Source: Gemmatimonadaceae bacterium
GTDB lineage: Bacteria > Gemmatimonadota > Gemmatimonadetes > Gemmatimonadales > Gemmatimonadaceae
Length of the DNA: 35,475 nt
Assembly (NCBI GenBank): GCA_022843265.1
Contig: JALHNZ010000034.1
Location: 1-35,475 of the forward strand
Direction of reading: 5' to 3'
The position numbers were made by a program, and so were the translations under genes. Positions 26,710-35,342 of the stretch are shown piece by piece (position 1 is the first letter of the stretch; every line of letters starts with the position of its first letter). A model generated the notes under the pieces. The model searched no databases. It saw nothing but the letters and a program-made list of their open reading frames with translations, and was not told where the DNA came from.

Positions 26710-29661
26710 TCAGTAGTTCAGGTTCACAGACATGGCGATACTGCGCGGAATCGGCACGGCGGCAAAGCCAAAGCCGCGAACCACGGTGCGTTGCCCGCCC
26801 GTGTTCGTTTCTGGATCCCACCCGGTATAGTCAGTCCACGTCATCAAGTTGCGCCCGGAGAACGTGATGGATGCGTTGCGCGAACGCAGGCGCTGCGCGA
26901 ATGCACTGGGCAACGTGTAGGTGAGTGCGATTTCGCGCAGCTTCACGAAACTTCCGTCTTCGATGTATTCCTCAAAGACCGAACGGCGCGCGGCGAAGTA
27001 GCCACGCGGTACACGACCCTCCAATTCGTCCGCATATGCTGCACCAACACCAAATGCGGGCGTCTCGAGCACACGGCGATCAAAGTTGAACAGATCCACG
27101 TCACCCACACCGTCAAACTGCACGCGCAGGTTCAGGCTGCGACGGACGGTGAACTCGTTGATCACCGACCAGTAGTTCTTCGGGTTCGGATTACCCAGCA
27201 CCGCGGCCGGCCCGATCGCCGGAATCCCGGTGATCGTGCCATTGGCATCGGCGATGGGAACACCCGCGGCATTCAAAATCTGGCCGGATTCGTTGCGGCG
27301 ATACGTGGTGCCCCAGAAATGACCTGGTGCCTGATCGGCTGCCACACGAATGATGTTGAAGCTCTCTGGGATGAAGAACGCACCGCCGGACGCAACGCGC
27401 GTGACGATTGGATCGTTCGTCGCGTACGTCACCGTAGTGCTCCAGCTGAACGCATCGCGCTGCACGTTGAACGAACGCAGCAGCACTTCATTGCCCTTGT
27501 TACGCAGCGAGCCCACGTTCGACAGCTGTTCCGTGAATCCACTCGACGGTGTTACCGTCTGCGGAAGAATGAGGTCGGTCACGCTGCGATCGAAACGCGT
27601 GTACTCGATGCCGACACGTCCATTCAGGAACTCGGCGTCGAACCCAAGTTCGGTCTCGCGCGCACGCTCAGGACGCAGCCCTTCATTGCCTTGACGCGTG
27701 CTGTTCACCACGCCCGAAAGTGTGCCGGACGGTTCGAATAGGTAGTTCGACAGGCGATCAAAACTTCCTGGCGGCTGCTCTCCAGAGAATCCGAGTCCGC
27801 CGCGTACGCGCAGGCGATTCACGAACGTGCCAGCGAGGTTGCGGAAGCCTTCGACTTCGGTCAGATCGAGCGACGCGCCAAACTTCGGGAAGTACTGCTG
27901 ACGTTCGTCGCGTCCAAATGCGCTGGATGCGTCGGACCGCACCGCGGCAGTCAGCGTGAGCAAGTCACCATACGCAATCTGCTGCTGCCCGTAGAATCCA
28001 ATGATGCGGCGTTCATCAATGGACTGACTGGCAAACTGCGCGCTGCCCTGCACGGTGGTCACCAGCAGCGCGAGGTTTTCCGCACGTGCAATCGTTGAGT
28101 TGAACTGCTGCTGCTGATAGTTCGAGCCAACGCCGCTCACGAACCGCCAACGGCCCAAGGCGGGCCAGCGGTAGGTGACGTCGACATCCTGATTGAGCAG
28201 GCGCGCTCGCAGATTCGCAGAGATCGCGAGACCGCCTTGCAGATCGGGCGCCGAGCTGCCGCGTGGTACAAAGGATGACTGCGCGTCGGTGTAGTTATCG
28301 ATACCCACACGGTAGTCGATTGAAAGCGCTTCGAACGGCGTGGCGTTGAGCTGCACACCTCCCGTGAAGCGGGAGATTTCCTGCGGTGCCTTCCAGTTGG
28401 CCATCACTTCCAGAGGATTGGAGGCGAGCTGGCCGAGTGGATACAATCCCGTTTCCGGGTTGGGAAACAGGTTGCGGTCGTTGGAGTTGAACAGAAAGTT
28501 CGTCAGCACGCCGCGATTGTTCACCAAGCCGCCGCTTGCCTGTCGATTGGCTCGGCTGGTGACGTAGCCAGTGCTGGTGGACAGCTTCAACCAATCGGTC
28601 AACTGACGATCGACGTTGAGGCGAATGTTCTGACGCAGATAGTCGGTGGTGCGGACAATACCGTCTTGCGTTTGCACCGAGCCACCGAGATAGAACTGCG
28701 TCTTGTCGTCACCGCCGGACAATCCAACGGACGTGTTTGACGTCAGCCCACGCTGAAAAATTTCGTCCTGGTAATCAAAGCGCTGTGCGACCGGCTGACC
28801 AGCGGCGTTCACCGTGGCCTGGTTGACCGGAATGCGTGTTTCCACCTCGTCCTGCCCCACCGATGTACGCACATTGACGCGCAATGCGCCCGGACGTCCA
28901 CGCTTGGTGAAGATCTGCACAACACCGTTGTTGGCGCGTGAACCATATAGGGCGGCCGCGGCCGCACCTTTCACGATTTCCATGCGCTCAATGTCGTTCG
29001 GATCGAGATCCGCGATGCGATTGCTGGTGTTGCCACCGAGGTCGACCAGCTGCGATGACCCGTTGTCGACAATGACACCGTCGACGATATACAGCGGTTC
29101 CGCGCTGCGGCTGATCGTGGACAAACCGCGCAGGCGTACGCTTGAACCTCCGCCGGGCGTGCCCGAGTTCAGTTGCACGAGGGCGCCTGGTACCTTGCCC
29201 GCGAGCGCGGCATCAACTTGCGCCACACCGGCGTTGGCAATGTCACTGCCCGTTACGGTAGCCAGTGAAGCACCGAGACTCGCTCGCTCCGTTTCAACAC
29301 GCGTAGCGGTCGTGACCAGCTGCGACAGATTCAAAATGTCGCGGAACAAGCTGACGTCCTGCGTAATCTGTCCGCTCGTGGTTGCCAGCGGAAAACGTTG
29401 CGGCTTGTAGCCGAGCACACGCACAAGCAAGACAAGCGGTGGACGAGGTTCGGCAACGACGAGACGATACGTGCCGTCGTCATTCGTCACGGTTCCGATG
29501 CGGGTGCCATCGATGAGGACCGATACAGTCGGCAGGCCGCGACCTGTCTCGTCGGTCACTCGACCGGAGACGGTGAGTTGAGCCTGCAGCAGCGCGGGGA
29601 GGGCGACGGTTCCGAGCAGGAACAGCGTCGCGGCCCGCAGGTGCGTACGGAGAGGCATCAT
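26710..29661 (-). CDS. SusC/RagA-like TonB-dependent outer-membrane transporter
   Basis: Start taken at ATG 29661 (MMPLRTHLRAATLFLLG...), which gives 983 residues with a signal peptide ending at about 28; 47 upstream residues in frame look non-coding. Domains: a carboxypeptidase-regulatory-like fold (29-105, LTVSGRVTDETGRGLPTVSV), a plug (115-250) with the SusC motifs LYIVDGVIVDN and IERMEIVKGAAAAALYGSRANNGVVQIFTKRG, and a barrel to the C-terminal aromatic residue (VNLNY). The protein imports large ligands across the outer membrane with energy from TonB, together with the SusD partner. No glycosidase, protease or anti-sigma gene is linked, so the ligand cannot be guessed. Such pairs are abundant in Bacteroidota and are also common in Gemmatimonadota. 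Confidence 0.95.
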   Translation of the reverse strand: MMPLRTHLRAATLFLLGTVALPALLQAQLTVSGRVTDETGRGLPTVSVLIDGTRIGTVTNDDGTYRLVVAEPRPPLVLLVRVLGYKPQRFPLATTSGQITQDVSLFRDILNLSQLVTTATRVETERASLGASLATVTGSDIANAGVAQVDAALAGKVPGALVQLNSGTPGGGSSVRLRGLSTISRSAEPLYIVDGVIVDNGSSQLVDLGGNTSNRIADLDPNDIERMEIVKGAAAAALYGSRANNGVVQIFTKRGRPGALRVNVRTSVGQDEVETRIPVNQATVNAAGQPVAQRFDYQDEIFQRGLTSNTSVGLSGGDDKTQFYLGGSVQTQDGIVRTTDYLRQNIRLNVDRQLTDWLKLSTSTGYVTSRANRQASGGLVNNRGVLTNFLFNSNDRNLFPNPETGLYPLGQLASNPLEVMANWKAPQEISRFTGGVQLNATPFEALSIDYRVGIDNYTDAQSSFVPRGSSAPDLQGGLAISANLRARLLNQDVDVTYRWPALGRWRFVSGVGSNYQQQQFNSTIARAENLALLVTTVQGSAQFASQSIDERRIIGFYGQQQIAYGDLLTLTAAVRSDASSAFGRDERQQYFPKFGASLDLTEVEGFRNLAGTFVNRLRVRGGLGFSGEQPPGSFDRLSNYLFEPSGTLSGVVNSTRQGNEGLRPERARETELGFDAEFLNGRVGIEYTRFDRSVTDLILPQTVTPSSGFTEQLSNVGSLRNKGNEVLLRSFNVQRDAFSWSTTVTYATNDPIVTRVASGGAFFIPESFNIIRVAADQAPGHFWGTTYRRNESGQILNAAGVPIADANGTITGIPAIGPAAVLGNPNPKNYWSVINEFTVRRSLNLRVQFDGVGDVDLFNFDRRVLETPAFGVGAAYADELEGRVPRGYFAARRSVFEEYIEDGSFVKLREIALTYTLPSAFAQRLRSRNASITFSGRNLMTWTDYTGWDPETNTGGQRTVVRGFGFAAVPIPRSIAMSVNLNY

Positions 29662-29872
29662 GAGCGTGGGCGGGGGAAAGGGGTAGGCGTCTACTCTGAG
29701 TCGGCGATGGTTCACCGCCGACCTATCGGCGAACGACGGTAGGCGCCGATTAGATCCCCGGTCTGTCGACTGGGACGAGTCGCACGCCCCGGGGGTTGGC
29801 AAGGCGGCAACTCGGGGTGTTCAATAAGTTTTCTGTCCACACCGCAACTGTGCTTCCTCTCGCCCGCGGCCC
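29662..29872. promoter_or_regulatory. Divergent region upstream of susC with inverted repeats
   Basis: The 211 bases hold the leader of the susC gene (minus) and the start region of the methyltransferase gene (plus). GTCGGCG (29700-29706) pairs with CGCCGAC (29716-29722) around nine bases, and a second TCGGCG/CGCCGA pair lies just beyond (from 29726). Consecutive hairpins in the leader of an outer-membrane gene could attenuate or stabilise the transcript. No -7/-33 promoter of Bacteroidota type is visible. Confidence 0.4.
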
Positions 29873-30565
29873 ATGTCTTCCGTGCCCCCCGCTTCACGTC
29901 TTGCAGCATCATGGGTCGACAACGCCGACGCGTGGACGACTGCGGTTCGTAGCGGAGCGATTCCGAGTCGTCGCGCTGGCACGGACGCGGCTATTCTTCA
30001 GGCGATTGCGCAGGCACCCGTGGGCCCGATGATCGACGTGGGCTGCGGGGAAGGGTGGCTGACGCGAGCAGTCGCCGCGACGGGTCGTCCTGTGCTAGGC
30101 GTGGATGCAAGCGCGCCGCTTATTCAGGCGGCCAGGCAGGCGTCACCATCAGATGCGGTGCGGTTTGAGCCGGCGACGTACGCTGAACTCGCTGCTCTCG
30201 GCCCCGAACTGGGCGGGCCATTCGTGGTAGCGGTTTGCAACTTCGCGCTACTTGATGAGAATCTCGCCGAGGCACTGACGGCGATTCGAGCGGCCCTTTC
30301 TCCGTCGGGCGTGCTGCTCATTCAAACAGTGCATCCGTTTACGGCCTGCGGAAACGGTGCGTATCTCAATGCTTGGCGCGAAGAAACGTTTGATGCCTTC
30401 GGCGGAAGTTTCCCGTCATCAATGCCGTGGTACTTCCGCACCATCGCGTCGTGGCTTGAGGAGTTGCACGGCGCCGGATTTGTGCTGGAGTCAATAACAG
30501 AACCTATGGCGACCGACGGCGTGATGCCGCTCTCACTGTTGCTCCGCGCGCGGCGATCCGACTAA
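29873..30565 (+). CDS. Class I SAM-dependent methyltransferase
   Basis: The 230-residue protein has SAM motif I DVGCGEGWL (55-63), an acidic residue at the end of strand 2 (GVDAS, Asp78), motif II-like VVAVCNFALLDE and motif III-like LSPSGVLLIQTVHPF. The layout fits the UbiE/Coq5-like class of small-molecule methyltransferases. Aromatic residues near the C-terminus (MPWYFRTIASWLEELHGAGF) may line the substrate pocket. The substrate is unknown. The gene is convergent with the ABC transporter next to the ergothioneine genes; a role there is possible but nothing in the sequence requires it. It is unrelated to EgtD, which is encoded separately at 34359. Confidence 0.85.
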   Translation: MSSVPPASRLAASWVDNADAWTTAVRSGAIPSRRAGTDAAILQAIAQAPVGPMIDVGCGEGWLTRAVAATGRPVLGVDASAPLIQAARQASPSDAVRFEPATYAELAALGPELGGPFVVAVCNFALLDENLAEALTAIRAALSPSGVLLIQTVHPFTACGNGAYLNAWREETFDAFGGSFPSSMPWYFRTIASWLEELHGAGFVLESITEPMATDGVMPLSLLLRARRSD

Positions 30566-30617
30566 CCGGACATTGCCGTGCACACCCATTGTCATCGCGC
30601 GCTCCCGTCGCGTTGCA

Positions 30618-32237
30618 CTACAACCGACCGCGGGGAGCGACGGAACGCTGCACGGCGGCGAGACATGCGTCCACGACAATTGCGAGCAGGGCCGCGGGAA
30701 GCGCGCCGGACAACACGAGACGACTGTCCGCCAAAGCGAGCCCGGTGACGATGGGTTCACCCAGTCCACCCGCACCAATGAACGCAGCCAGTGTTGCCGC
30801 ACCCACGGTAATCACGGCCGCAGTGCGAATTCCGCCGAGCACGGCTGGCGAGGCGAGCGGCAGTTGGACGCGCCACAAGCGCTGCGATGGCGTCATGCCC
30901 AGCGCTTCGCTGGCGGCGACCGCATCAGGATCGGCGGTTGCAACGCCCGTATAAGTGGCGCGTACAATCGGGAGCAACGCGTACAGCCAGAGCGCAACGA
31001 GCGCCGGTGCCGTACCAATGCCGAACAGCGGGAGCATGAACGCGAGCAGTGCGATTGACGGAATCGTTTGAAACACACCAAGCACTTGCATCACCACCGC
31101 GGCGGTGCGCGGATGCTGCGTGAGCACGATACCCAGAGGCAGTGCAATAACTATCGCGGCGAGCATGGCCAAGGAAACGAGCACCGCGTGTTGCAACGTG
31201 AGACGGATCGTCTCAGCGCGACGCGCCAGAAAAAAAGACAGGAAACCGTCGTGCTGCTGCGCGACGCGCTGGCCCTGAATATCGAGCTCGAGCCCTACAG
31301 CCCCGCGCACCAGCTCAAGCTGTTCGAGTGCTGCCCGCGCGACATCCGGGATTGGCACACGGTCCACTTCGATCTGTCGGTTCCACTCCCGTACCGAACG
31401 TTCAGAAAGTCGACCGCTCAACTTCGACAAGACGCCAACCACATCCGGGCGGGAGCTTGCAATACGAGGGGCCACGATCGCGGCCGCATCGTACGGCGGA
31501 AAGAAGTGGAGGTCGTCGACAAGCACGACGAGATCGTAACGAGCGAGTAAGCCGTCGGTGGTGTACCCGTCGATGACATCAACGTCTCCGTTGGCGAGGG
31601 CTTCGTATTTCACAGCCGGAGAGAGCGGCACGGCCGACTTTAGTTGCAGCCCGTACGCCTTCGACAAGCCGGCGAAGCCATCGGAACGACCGATAAAGTC
31701 GCTGGTGAAACCGGCGGACAGCGCGCGCCCCTCACGCGCGAGATCGCTCAGGGTGCGCAATCGAAATCGTTCCGCTGTTTCACGACGCACCGCGATCGCG
31801 TATCCATTGCTGAAGCCAAGCGGCGGCAACCACTGCACACCGTACTGTGAAAAAAACCGTCGCGCCACGTGCGCAAAGAGCAACCGTGAGTCGGCGCGCA
31901 TGTCAGCTGTTGCGGAGTCACGGAGTACGGCAATCAGGCCAGTACCGGTGTACTCGGGATACACATCGATGGCATCTGTTCGCAACGCTCGCAATGCGAC
32001 CTCCGTGGCACCAAGTCCTGGCCGACGCTGGACGGTGAGGCCATGCGCTTCGAGCAACTGCGCAAACATTTCCGCGAGCAAATACGACTCGCCAAACGGT
32101 TTGGACGCCACCATAATCGGCCGCAGCTGTTGCGTGCTCACGGTAGCAGCGGCGTCGGTTGACTGCCCGTCCGCTTGGGGCACCGGTGCGACGACGCTGA
32201 GCACGATCGCCAGCAGTAGCCGTACGCAGCCCTTCAT
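30618..32237 (-). CDS. ABC transporter fusion: OpuBC/OsmF-like substrate-binding domain followed by OpuB-type permease
   Basis: Start at ATG 32237, which overlaps the stop of the ATPase gene (ATGA); upstream in-frame residues are non-coding. The 539 residues begin with a signal sequence (LLLAIVLSVVAPVPQADG), then a betaine-type binding domain at about 35-305 with the landmarks SYLLAEMFAQLLE, GATEVALRALRTDAIDVYPEYTGTGL and DVDVIDGYTTDGLLARYDLVVLVDD. A permease domain follows at about 335-535 with five to six helices and the EAA loop ASEALGMTPSQRLWRVQLPLASPAVLGGI. The family moves glycine betaine, choline, carnitine or, in EgtUV, ergothioneine. Divergent egtB and egtD genes make ergothioneine a candidate ligand. 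In EgtU the permease comes first and the binding domain last; here the order is reversed. Confidence 0.9.
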   Translation of the reverse strand: MKGCVRLLLAIVLSVVAPVPQADGQSTDAAATVSTQQLRPIMVASKPFGESYLLAEMFAQLLEAHGLTVQRRPGLGATEVALRALRTDAIDVYPEYTGTGLIAVLRDSATADMRADSRLLFAHVARRFFSQYGVQWLPPLGFSNGYAIAVRRETAERFRLRTLSDLAREGRALSAGFTSDFIGRSDGFAGLSKAYGLQLKSAVPLSPAVKYEALANGDVDVIDGYTTDGLLARYDLVVLVDDLHFFPPYDAAAIVAPRIASSRPDVVGVLSKLSGRLSERSVREWNRQIEVDRVPIPDVARAALEQLELVRGAVGLELDIQGQRVAQQHDGFLSFFLARRAETIRLTLQHAVLVSLAMLAAIVIALPLGIVLTQHPRTAAVVMQVLGVFQTIPSIALLAFMLPLFGIGTAPALVALWLYALLPIVRATYTGVATADPDAVAASEALGMTPSQRLWRVQLPLASPAVLGGIRTAAVITVGAATLAAFIGAGGLGEPIVTGLALADSRLVLSGALPAALLAIVVDACLAAVQRSVAPRGRL

Positions 32238-32983
32238 GCGCTGAGCCACGCGGCAGCGCCGATCGCCTGCTGAATAAGCGACGCCACGTACGGAGTAGCA
32301 GGGGCGCTTCGCAGTGTTTGGAAGGAACCGATTTGTTCGATGCGACCGGCGCGCATCACGGCAATGCACTCCGCGAGTCGCGCGGCTTCCGACAAATCGT
32401 GTGTGACCAGAATCGCTGTGAATCCAAGTTCGCGGCGAACGCGAGCAAACACTTCGTGCAGCGCGGTGCGTGAGATCGCATCCAGCGCCCCGAAGGGTTC
32501 GTCGAGCAAAACAATCTGTTGTTGTGCCGCCAGCGCTCTGGCCAGCGCGACTCGCTGGCGTTGACCACCGGAGAGCTGACTGGGGTAGCGAGAGCCATAC
32601 TCAGCGGCAGGAAGACCAACCAGGTCGAGTGCAATCGCAGCTGCCGTTTGCGGCGATGCTTGTCGCAGCAGATCGGGAACGAGCGCGACGTTGCGCTGCA
32701 CGGTCCAATGTGGGAGCAGTCCGCCCGACTGGGGCACATAGCCAACACGACGGCGCAACAGCACGGGATCAATCGATCGTACGTCGTCTCCCTGCACGTG
32801 CACACGGCCGCTGTCGGGCTCGACAAGTCGATTAAAGGAGCGAAGTAACGTGGTTTTCCCAGAACCGCTCTCGCCCACAAGAGCGAGGGCGCTGCCCGCT
32901 TGAACCTCGACACTCACACCGTTCAGGGCTTGAACGGTACCGAACGAATGGGAGAGTTCACTCGCGAGGAGGGCAACAGTCAC
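32234..32983 (-). CDS. ABC transporter ATPase of the OpuBA/ProV class, without CBS domains
   Basis: The 249-residue ATPase has Walker A GESGSGKTT (37-45), a Q-loop in GYVPQSGGLLPHWTVQRN, signature LSGGQRQRV (137-145), Walker B IVLLDEP (157-163) and the switch His in LVTHD. The closest class is the osmoprotectant (OpuBA/ProV) type, judged from the Q-loop region and the LLRSFNRLVEPDSGRV segment. The C-terminal CBS pair that senses ionic strength in ProV and OpuAA is absent: the protein ends soon after the ATPase core. That argues against direct osmotic gating. It starts with GTG and is coupled to the permease fusion gene by an ATGA overlap. Its start is 116 bases from that of egtB, on the opposite strand. 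Confidence 0.93.
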   Translation of the reverse strand: MTVALLASELSHSFGTVQALNGVSVEVQAGSALALVGESGSGKTTLLRSFNRLVEPDSGRVHVQGDDVRSIDPVLLRRRVGYVPQSGGLLPHWTVQRNVALVPDLLRQASPQTAAAIALDLVGLPAAEYGSRYPSQLSGGQRQRVALARALAAQQQIVLLDEPFGALDAISRTALHEVFARVRRELGFTAILVTHDLSEAARLAECIAVMRAGRIEQIGSFQTLRSAPATPYVASLIQQAIGAAAWLSA

Positions 32984-33099
32984 GTCAGTCTGTCGTGGAG
33001 GGACACAAGCAGGCGAGAATGGGGAACCTACTCGGCGCCTCCACGATACATCAACAGTTACACTCCCGCGATCAAACGATCTTCTCTTTCAAGTCAGCC
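32984..33099. promoter_or_regulatory. Shared divergent promoter region of the transporter and egtBD operons
   Basis: Only 116 bases separate the two starts, so the operons probably share regulatory sites. I see neither a consensus promoter pair nor a clear palindrome, and neither gene has a strong Shine-Dalgarno site. A joint control of ergothioneine synthesis and transport would act here. Confidence 0.4.
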
Positions 33100-34362
33100 A
33101 TGACCGTTGTTCCTCTGGTTTCTGCCTCACACACGCTCGCGGCCCGCTATCGCAGCGTGCGCGAGGCCACCGTGGCGCTCTGTGCGCCGCTGGAGAATGA
33201 GGATTTTGTCGTGTCCAGTATGGACGACGTCAGCCCAACCAAGTGGCATCTGGCCCACACCAGTTGGTTTTTCGAGACCTTCGTGCTGGCGCCGTACCTG
33301 TCATCGTACGTCGCTCGGCATCCCCGCTACGCGTTTCTCTTCAACTCGTACTACGTGCAGGCTGGAGAGCGCCATTGCCGAGCGCAGCGTGGGCTCGTCA
33401 CGCGCCCCACGGTGAGCGAGGTGTTCGAGTATCGTCGCTACATCGACGAAGCGGTGCTGTCGCTCTGCGAGCGAATCGGCGACGATATCGATCATCCGGC
33501 GTGGAACGTGCTCGAGCTCGGCTTGCATCACGAACAGCAGCATCAGGAGTTGCTGCTTACTGATATCAAGCACGTGTTTTGGACCAACCCCATGCGGCCG
33601 GTCTATTCTGAGGTGCCACTGCCGGTGATGTCAGCCGTCTCCCAGGAATGGCAGCAGATCAGCGAAGGCGTGTACGAGATAGGCCATGGTGGCGAGGATT
33701 TTTCGTTCGACAACGAGAGCCCGCGCCACAAGTCGTACGTGCAGTCATCCAGAATGGCGACACGATTGATCACCAATGCGGAATACGCGCAGTTCATCGC
33801 GGACGGCGGCTATCGCCAGCCTGCGCTGTGGTTAAGTGCCGGATGGGCCACCGTGCAAGCGGAGAAGTGGAACGCGCCGCTGTATTGGGAGCAGCGTGAC
33901 GGTAGCTGGTACGAGTTCACACTGTGTGGCGACGGTCCACTCTCGGCCACCGCTCCGGTCACGCACCTGAGCTATGTCGAAGCCGACGCGTTCGCGCGGT
34001 GGGCCGGCGCTCGCTTGCCAACCGAAGCGGAATGGGAAGTGGTCGCGCGGTCGCAGCCGATCACGGGCCATTTCGTCGACGGGCGTGCGTGGCATCCGTC
34101 AGGAGCCGTCGGACCTGGTATGCAGCAGCTGTTCGGTGACGTGTGGCAGTGGACGCAGAGCCCGTACGTTGCGTATCCAGGATTCCGTCCGTCTGCGGGT
34201 GCGATTGGTGAGTATAACGGCAAGTTCATGTGCGACCAGTGGGTGTTGCGCGGAGCGTCGTGTGCGACACCGCGTGCACACGCGCGCCACACCTACCGCA
34301 ACTTCTTTCCCAGCGATGCGCGCTGGCAGTTTACAGGTATCCGACTGGCGGCGGACGCATGA
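33100..34362 (+). CDS. egtB: Ergothioneine biosynthesis protein EgtB (hercynine-thiol sulfoxide synthase)
   Basis: EgtB joins hercynine with cysteine or gamma-glutamylcysteine, using oxygen and a non-heme iron, to form the sulfoxide precursor of ergothioneine. Start at ATG 33100 (MTVVPLVSASHTLAARY), 420 residues, the normal family length. The N-terminal DinB-like domain (about 10-165) has WHLAHTSWFFE (His50 or His53) and LGLHHEQQHQELLLTD, where His144 and His148 complete the three-His iron site. The C-terminal FGE-sulfatase-type domain (about 190-420) has NAEYAQFIADGGYRQPALWLS, ARLPTEAEWE, GDVWQWT and the closing RNFFPSDARWQFTGIRLA. The thiol substrate (Cys or gamma-Glu-Cys) cannot be read with certainty. 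The stop overlaps the start of egtD. Confidence 0.95.
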   Translation: MTVVPLVSASHTLAARYRSVREATVALCAPLENEDFVVSSMDDVSPTKWHLAHTSWFFETFVLAPYLSSYVARHPRYAFLFNSYYVQAGERHCRAQRGLVTRPTVSEVFEYRRYIDEAVLSLCERIGDDIDHPAWNVLELGLHHEQQHQELLLTDIKHVFWTNPMRPVYSEVPLPVMSAVSQEWQQISEGVYEIGHGGEDFSFDNESPRHKSYVQSSRMATRLITNAEYAQFIADGGYRQPALWLSAGWATVQAEKWNAPLYWEQRDGSWYEFTLCGDGPLSATAPVTHLSYVEADAFARWAGARLPTEAEWEVVARSQPITGHFVDGRAWHPSGAVGPGMQQLFGDVWQWTQSPYVAYPGFRPSAGAIGEYNGKFMCDQWVLRGASCATPRAHARHTYRNFFPSDARWQFTGIRLAADA

Positions 34363-35339
34363 CGCGCGTCTCAGCACAGAATCTGTCGCGTCGCCATACA
34401 TCTGCGAGTTCTCTCCTTTCGCCGTCGCTGACGGCAACGGTGATGCGAGGACTCACGGACAGTGTGAAGACCCTGCCTGCGGTGCTTTTTTACGACTCCG
34501 CGGGTGCCATGCTGTTCGAACAGATCTGCGATCAGCCCGAGTACTATCCGACGCGCACCGAGATAGACATTCTTTCGCGTTACGCGTCCGATCTCGCCCG
34601 GCAGGCGGGCGATCATGTCGCGCTTATTGAGTACGGAAGCGGCGCTGGCGTCAAGGTACGCTACCTGCTCGACAAACTGCGCGACCCGGTGGCGTACATT
34701 CCCGTCGACGTATCGCGAGAGCAGCTGGCAAGTGTTGCGCGCGAACGCGGGGGGCAGTACCCCGGGCTGCGCATCGCGCCGGTGTGCGCAGACTACACGC
34801 TGCCGTTCGAGTTACCCGTGCTCCCCAACGAAGCGCGACGTGTCGCCTTCTTTCCAGGCTCGACCATCGGGAATTTTCACCCAACGGAGGCCGCGGCGTT
34901 TTTGCACCGTATTCGACACACCGTCGGAGCGAAGGGCGGCCTCATTCTGGGTGTTGATCGCCGAAAAGATCCGCGGGTATTGCACGAAGCGTACAACGAC
35001 CGCGCTGGCGTGACTGCGGCGTTCAACCTGAACATGCTGGCGCATCTCAATCACGCCATGAGCGCCAACTTTGATCTGACCACGTTCCGGCACGTCGCGT
35101 TCTTCAACAACGAAGCCAGTCGCATCGAAATGCATCTCGAATCGCTGGTGGAGCAGGAGGTGCTCGTCAATGACACGCGAGTCTACTTTGAGGCTGGCGA
35201 AACGGTGCATACCGAATGCTCCTACAAGTACGACGAGCAGACGCTGCACGCGCTGGTTGAGAGCAGCGGTTTTGCCATTGACTCGTTGTACAGTGATGTG
35301 AACGACTGGTTCTATCTGGCGTGGCTTCGGCCCGCCTGA
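34359..35339 (+). CDS. egtD: L-histidine N-alpha-methyltransferase EgtD
   Basis: EgtD trimethylates histidine with three SAM to give hercynine, the first step of ergothioneine synthesis. The start is ATG 34359 within ATGA, the overlap with the egtB stop. The 326 residues match the family length. Landmarks: KTLPAVLFYDSAGAMLFEQICDQPEYYPTRTE, the SAM loop EYGSGAGVKVRYLLD, PVDVSREQL, FPGSTIGNFHPTEAAAFL, LGVDRRKDPRVLHEAYND, GVTAAFNLNMLAHLN and the histidine-pocket strand VHTECSYKYDE, in which the Glu and Ser that hold the histidine amino group in studied EgtD are present. The conserved Asn between them is Cys here. No EgtA, EgtC or EgtE gene is seen in the window, so the final C-S lyase must be encoded elsewhere. 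Confidence 0.96.
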   Translation: MTRVSAQNLSRRHTSASSLLSPSLTATVMRGLTDSVKTLPAVLFYDSAGAMLFEQICDQPEYYPTRTEIDILSRYASDLARQAGDHVALIEYGSGAGVKVRYLLDKLRDPVAYIPVDVSREQLASVARERGGQYPGLRIAPVCADYTLPFELPVLPNEARRVAFFPGSTIGNFHPTEAAAFLHRIRHTVGAKGGLILGVDRRKDPRVLHEAYNDRAGVTAAFNLNMLAHLNHAMSANFDLTTFRHVAFFNNEASRIEMHLESLVEQEVLVNDTRVYFEAGETVHTECSYKYDEQTLHALVESSGFAIDSLYSDVNDWFYLAWLRPA

Positions 35340-35342
35340 ACT

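Noticed and set aside
26446-27741. 431-codon open frame on the plus strand
   Set aside because: It is antisense to the susD start and the susC barrel and shows no recognisable domain.
29873-30565. Methyltransferase as part of ergothioneine synthesis
   Set aside because: EgtD is already present at 34359, the gene is convergent to the transporter and not in either operon, and its motifs are those of a general class I enzyme.
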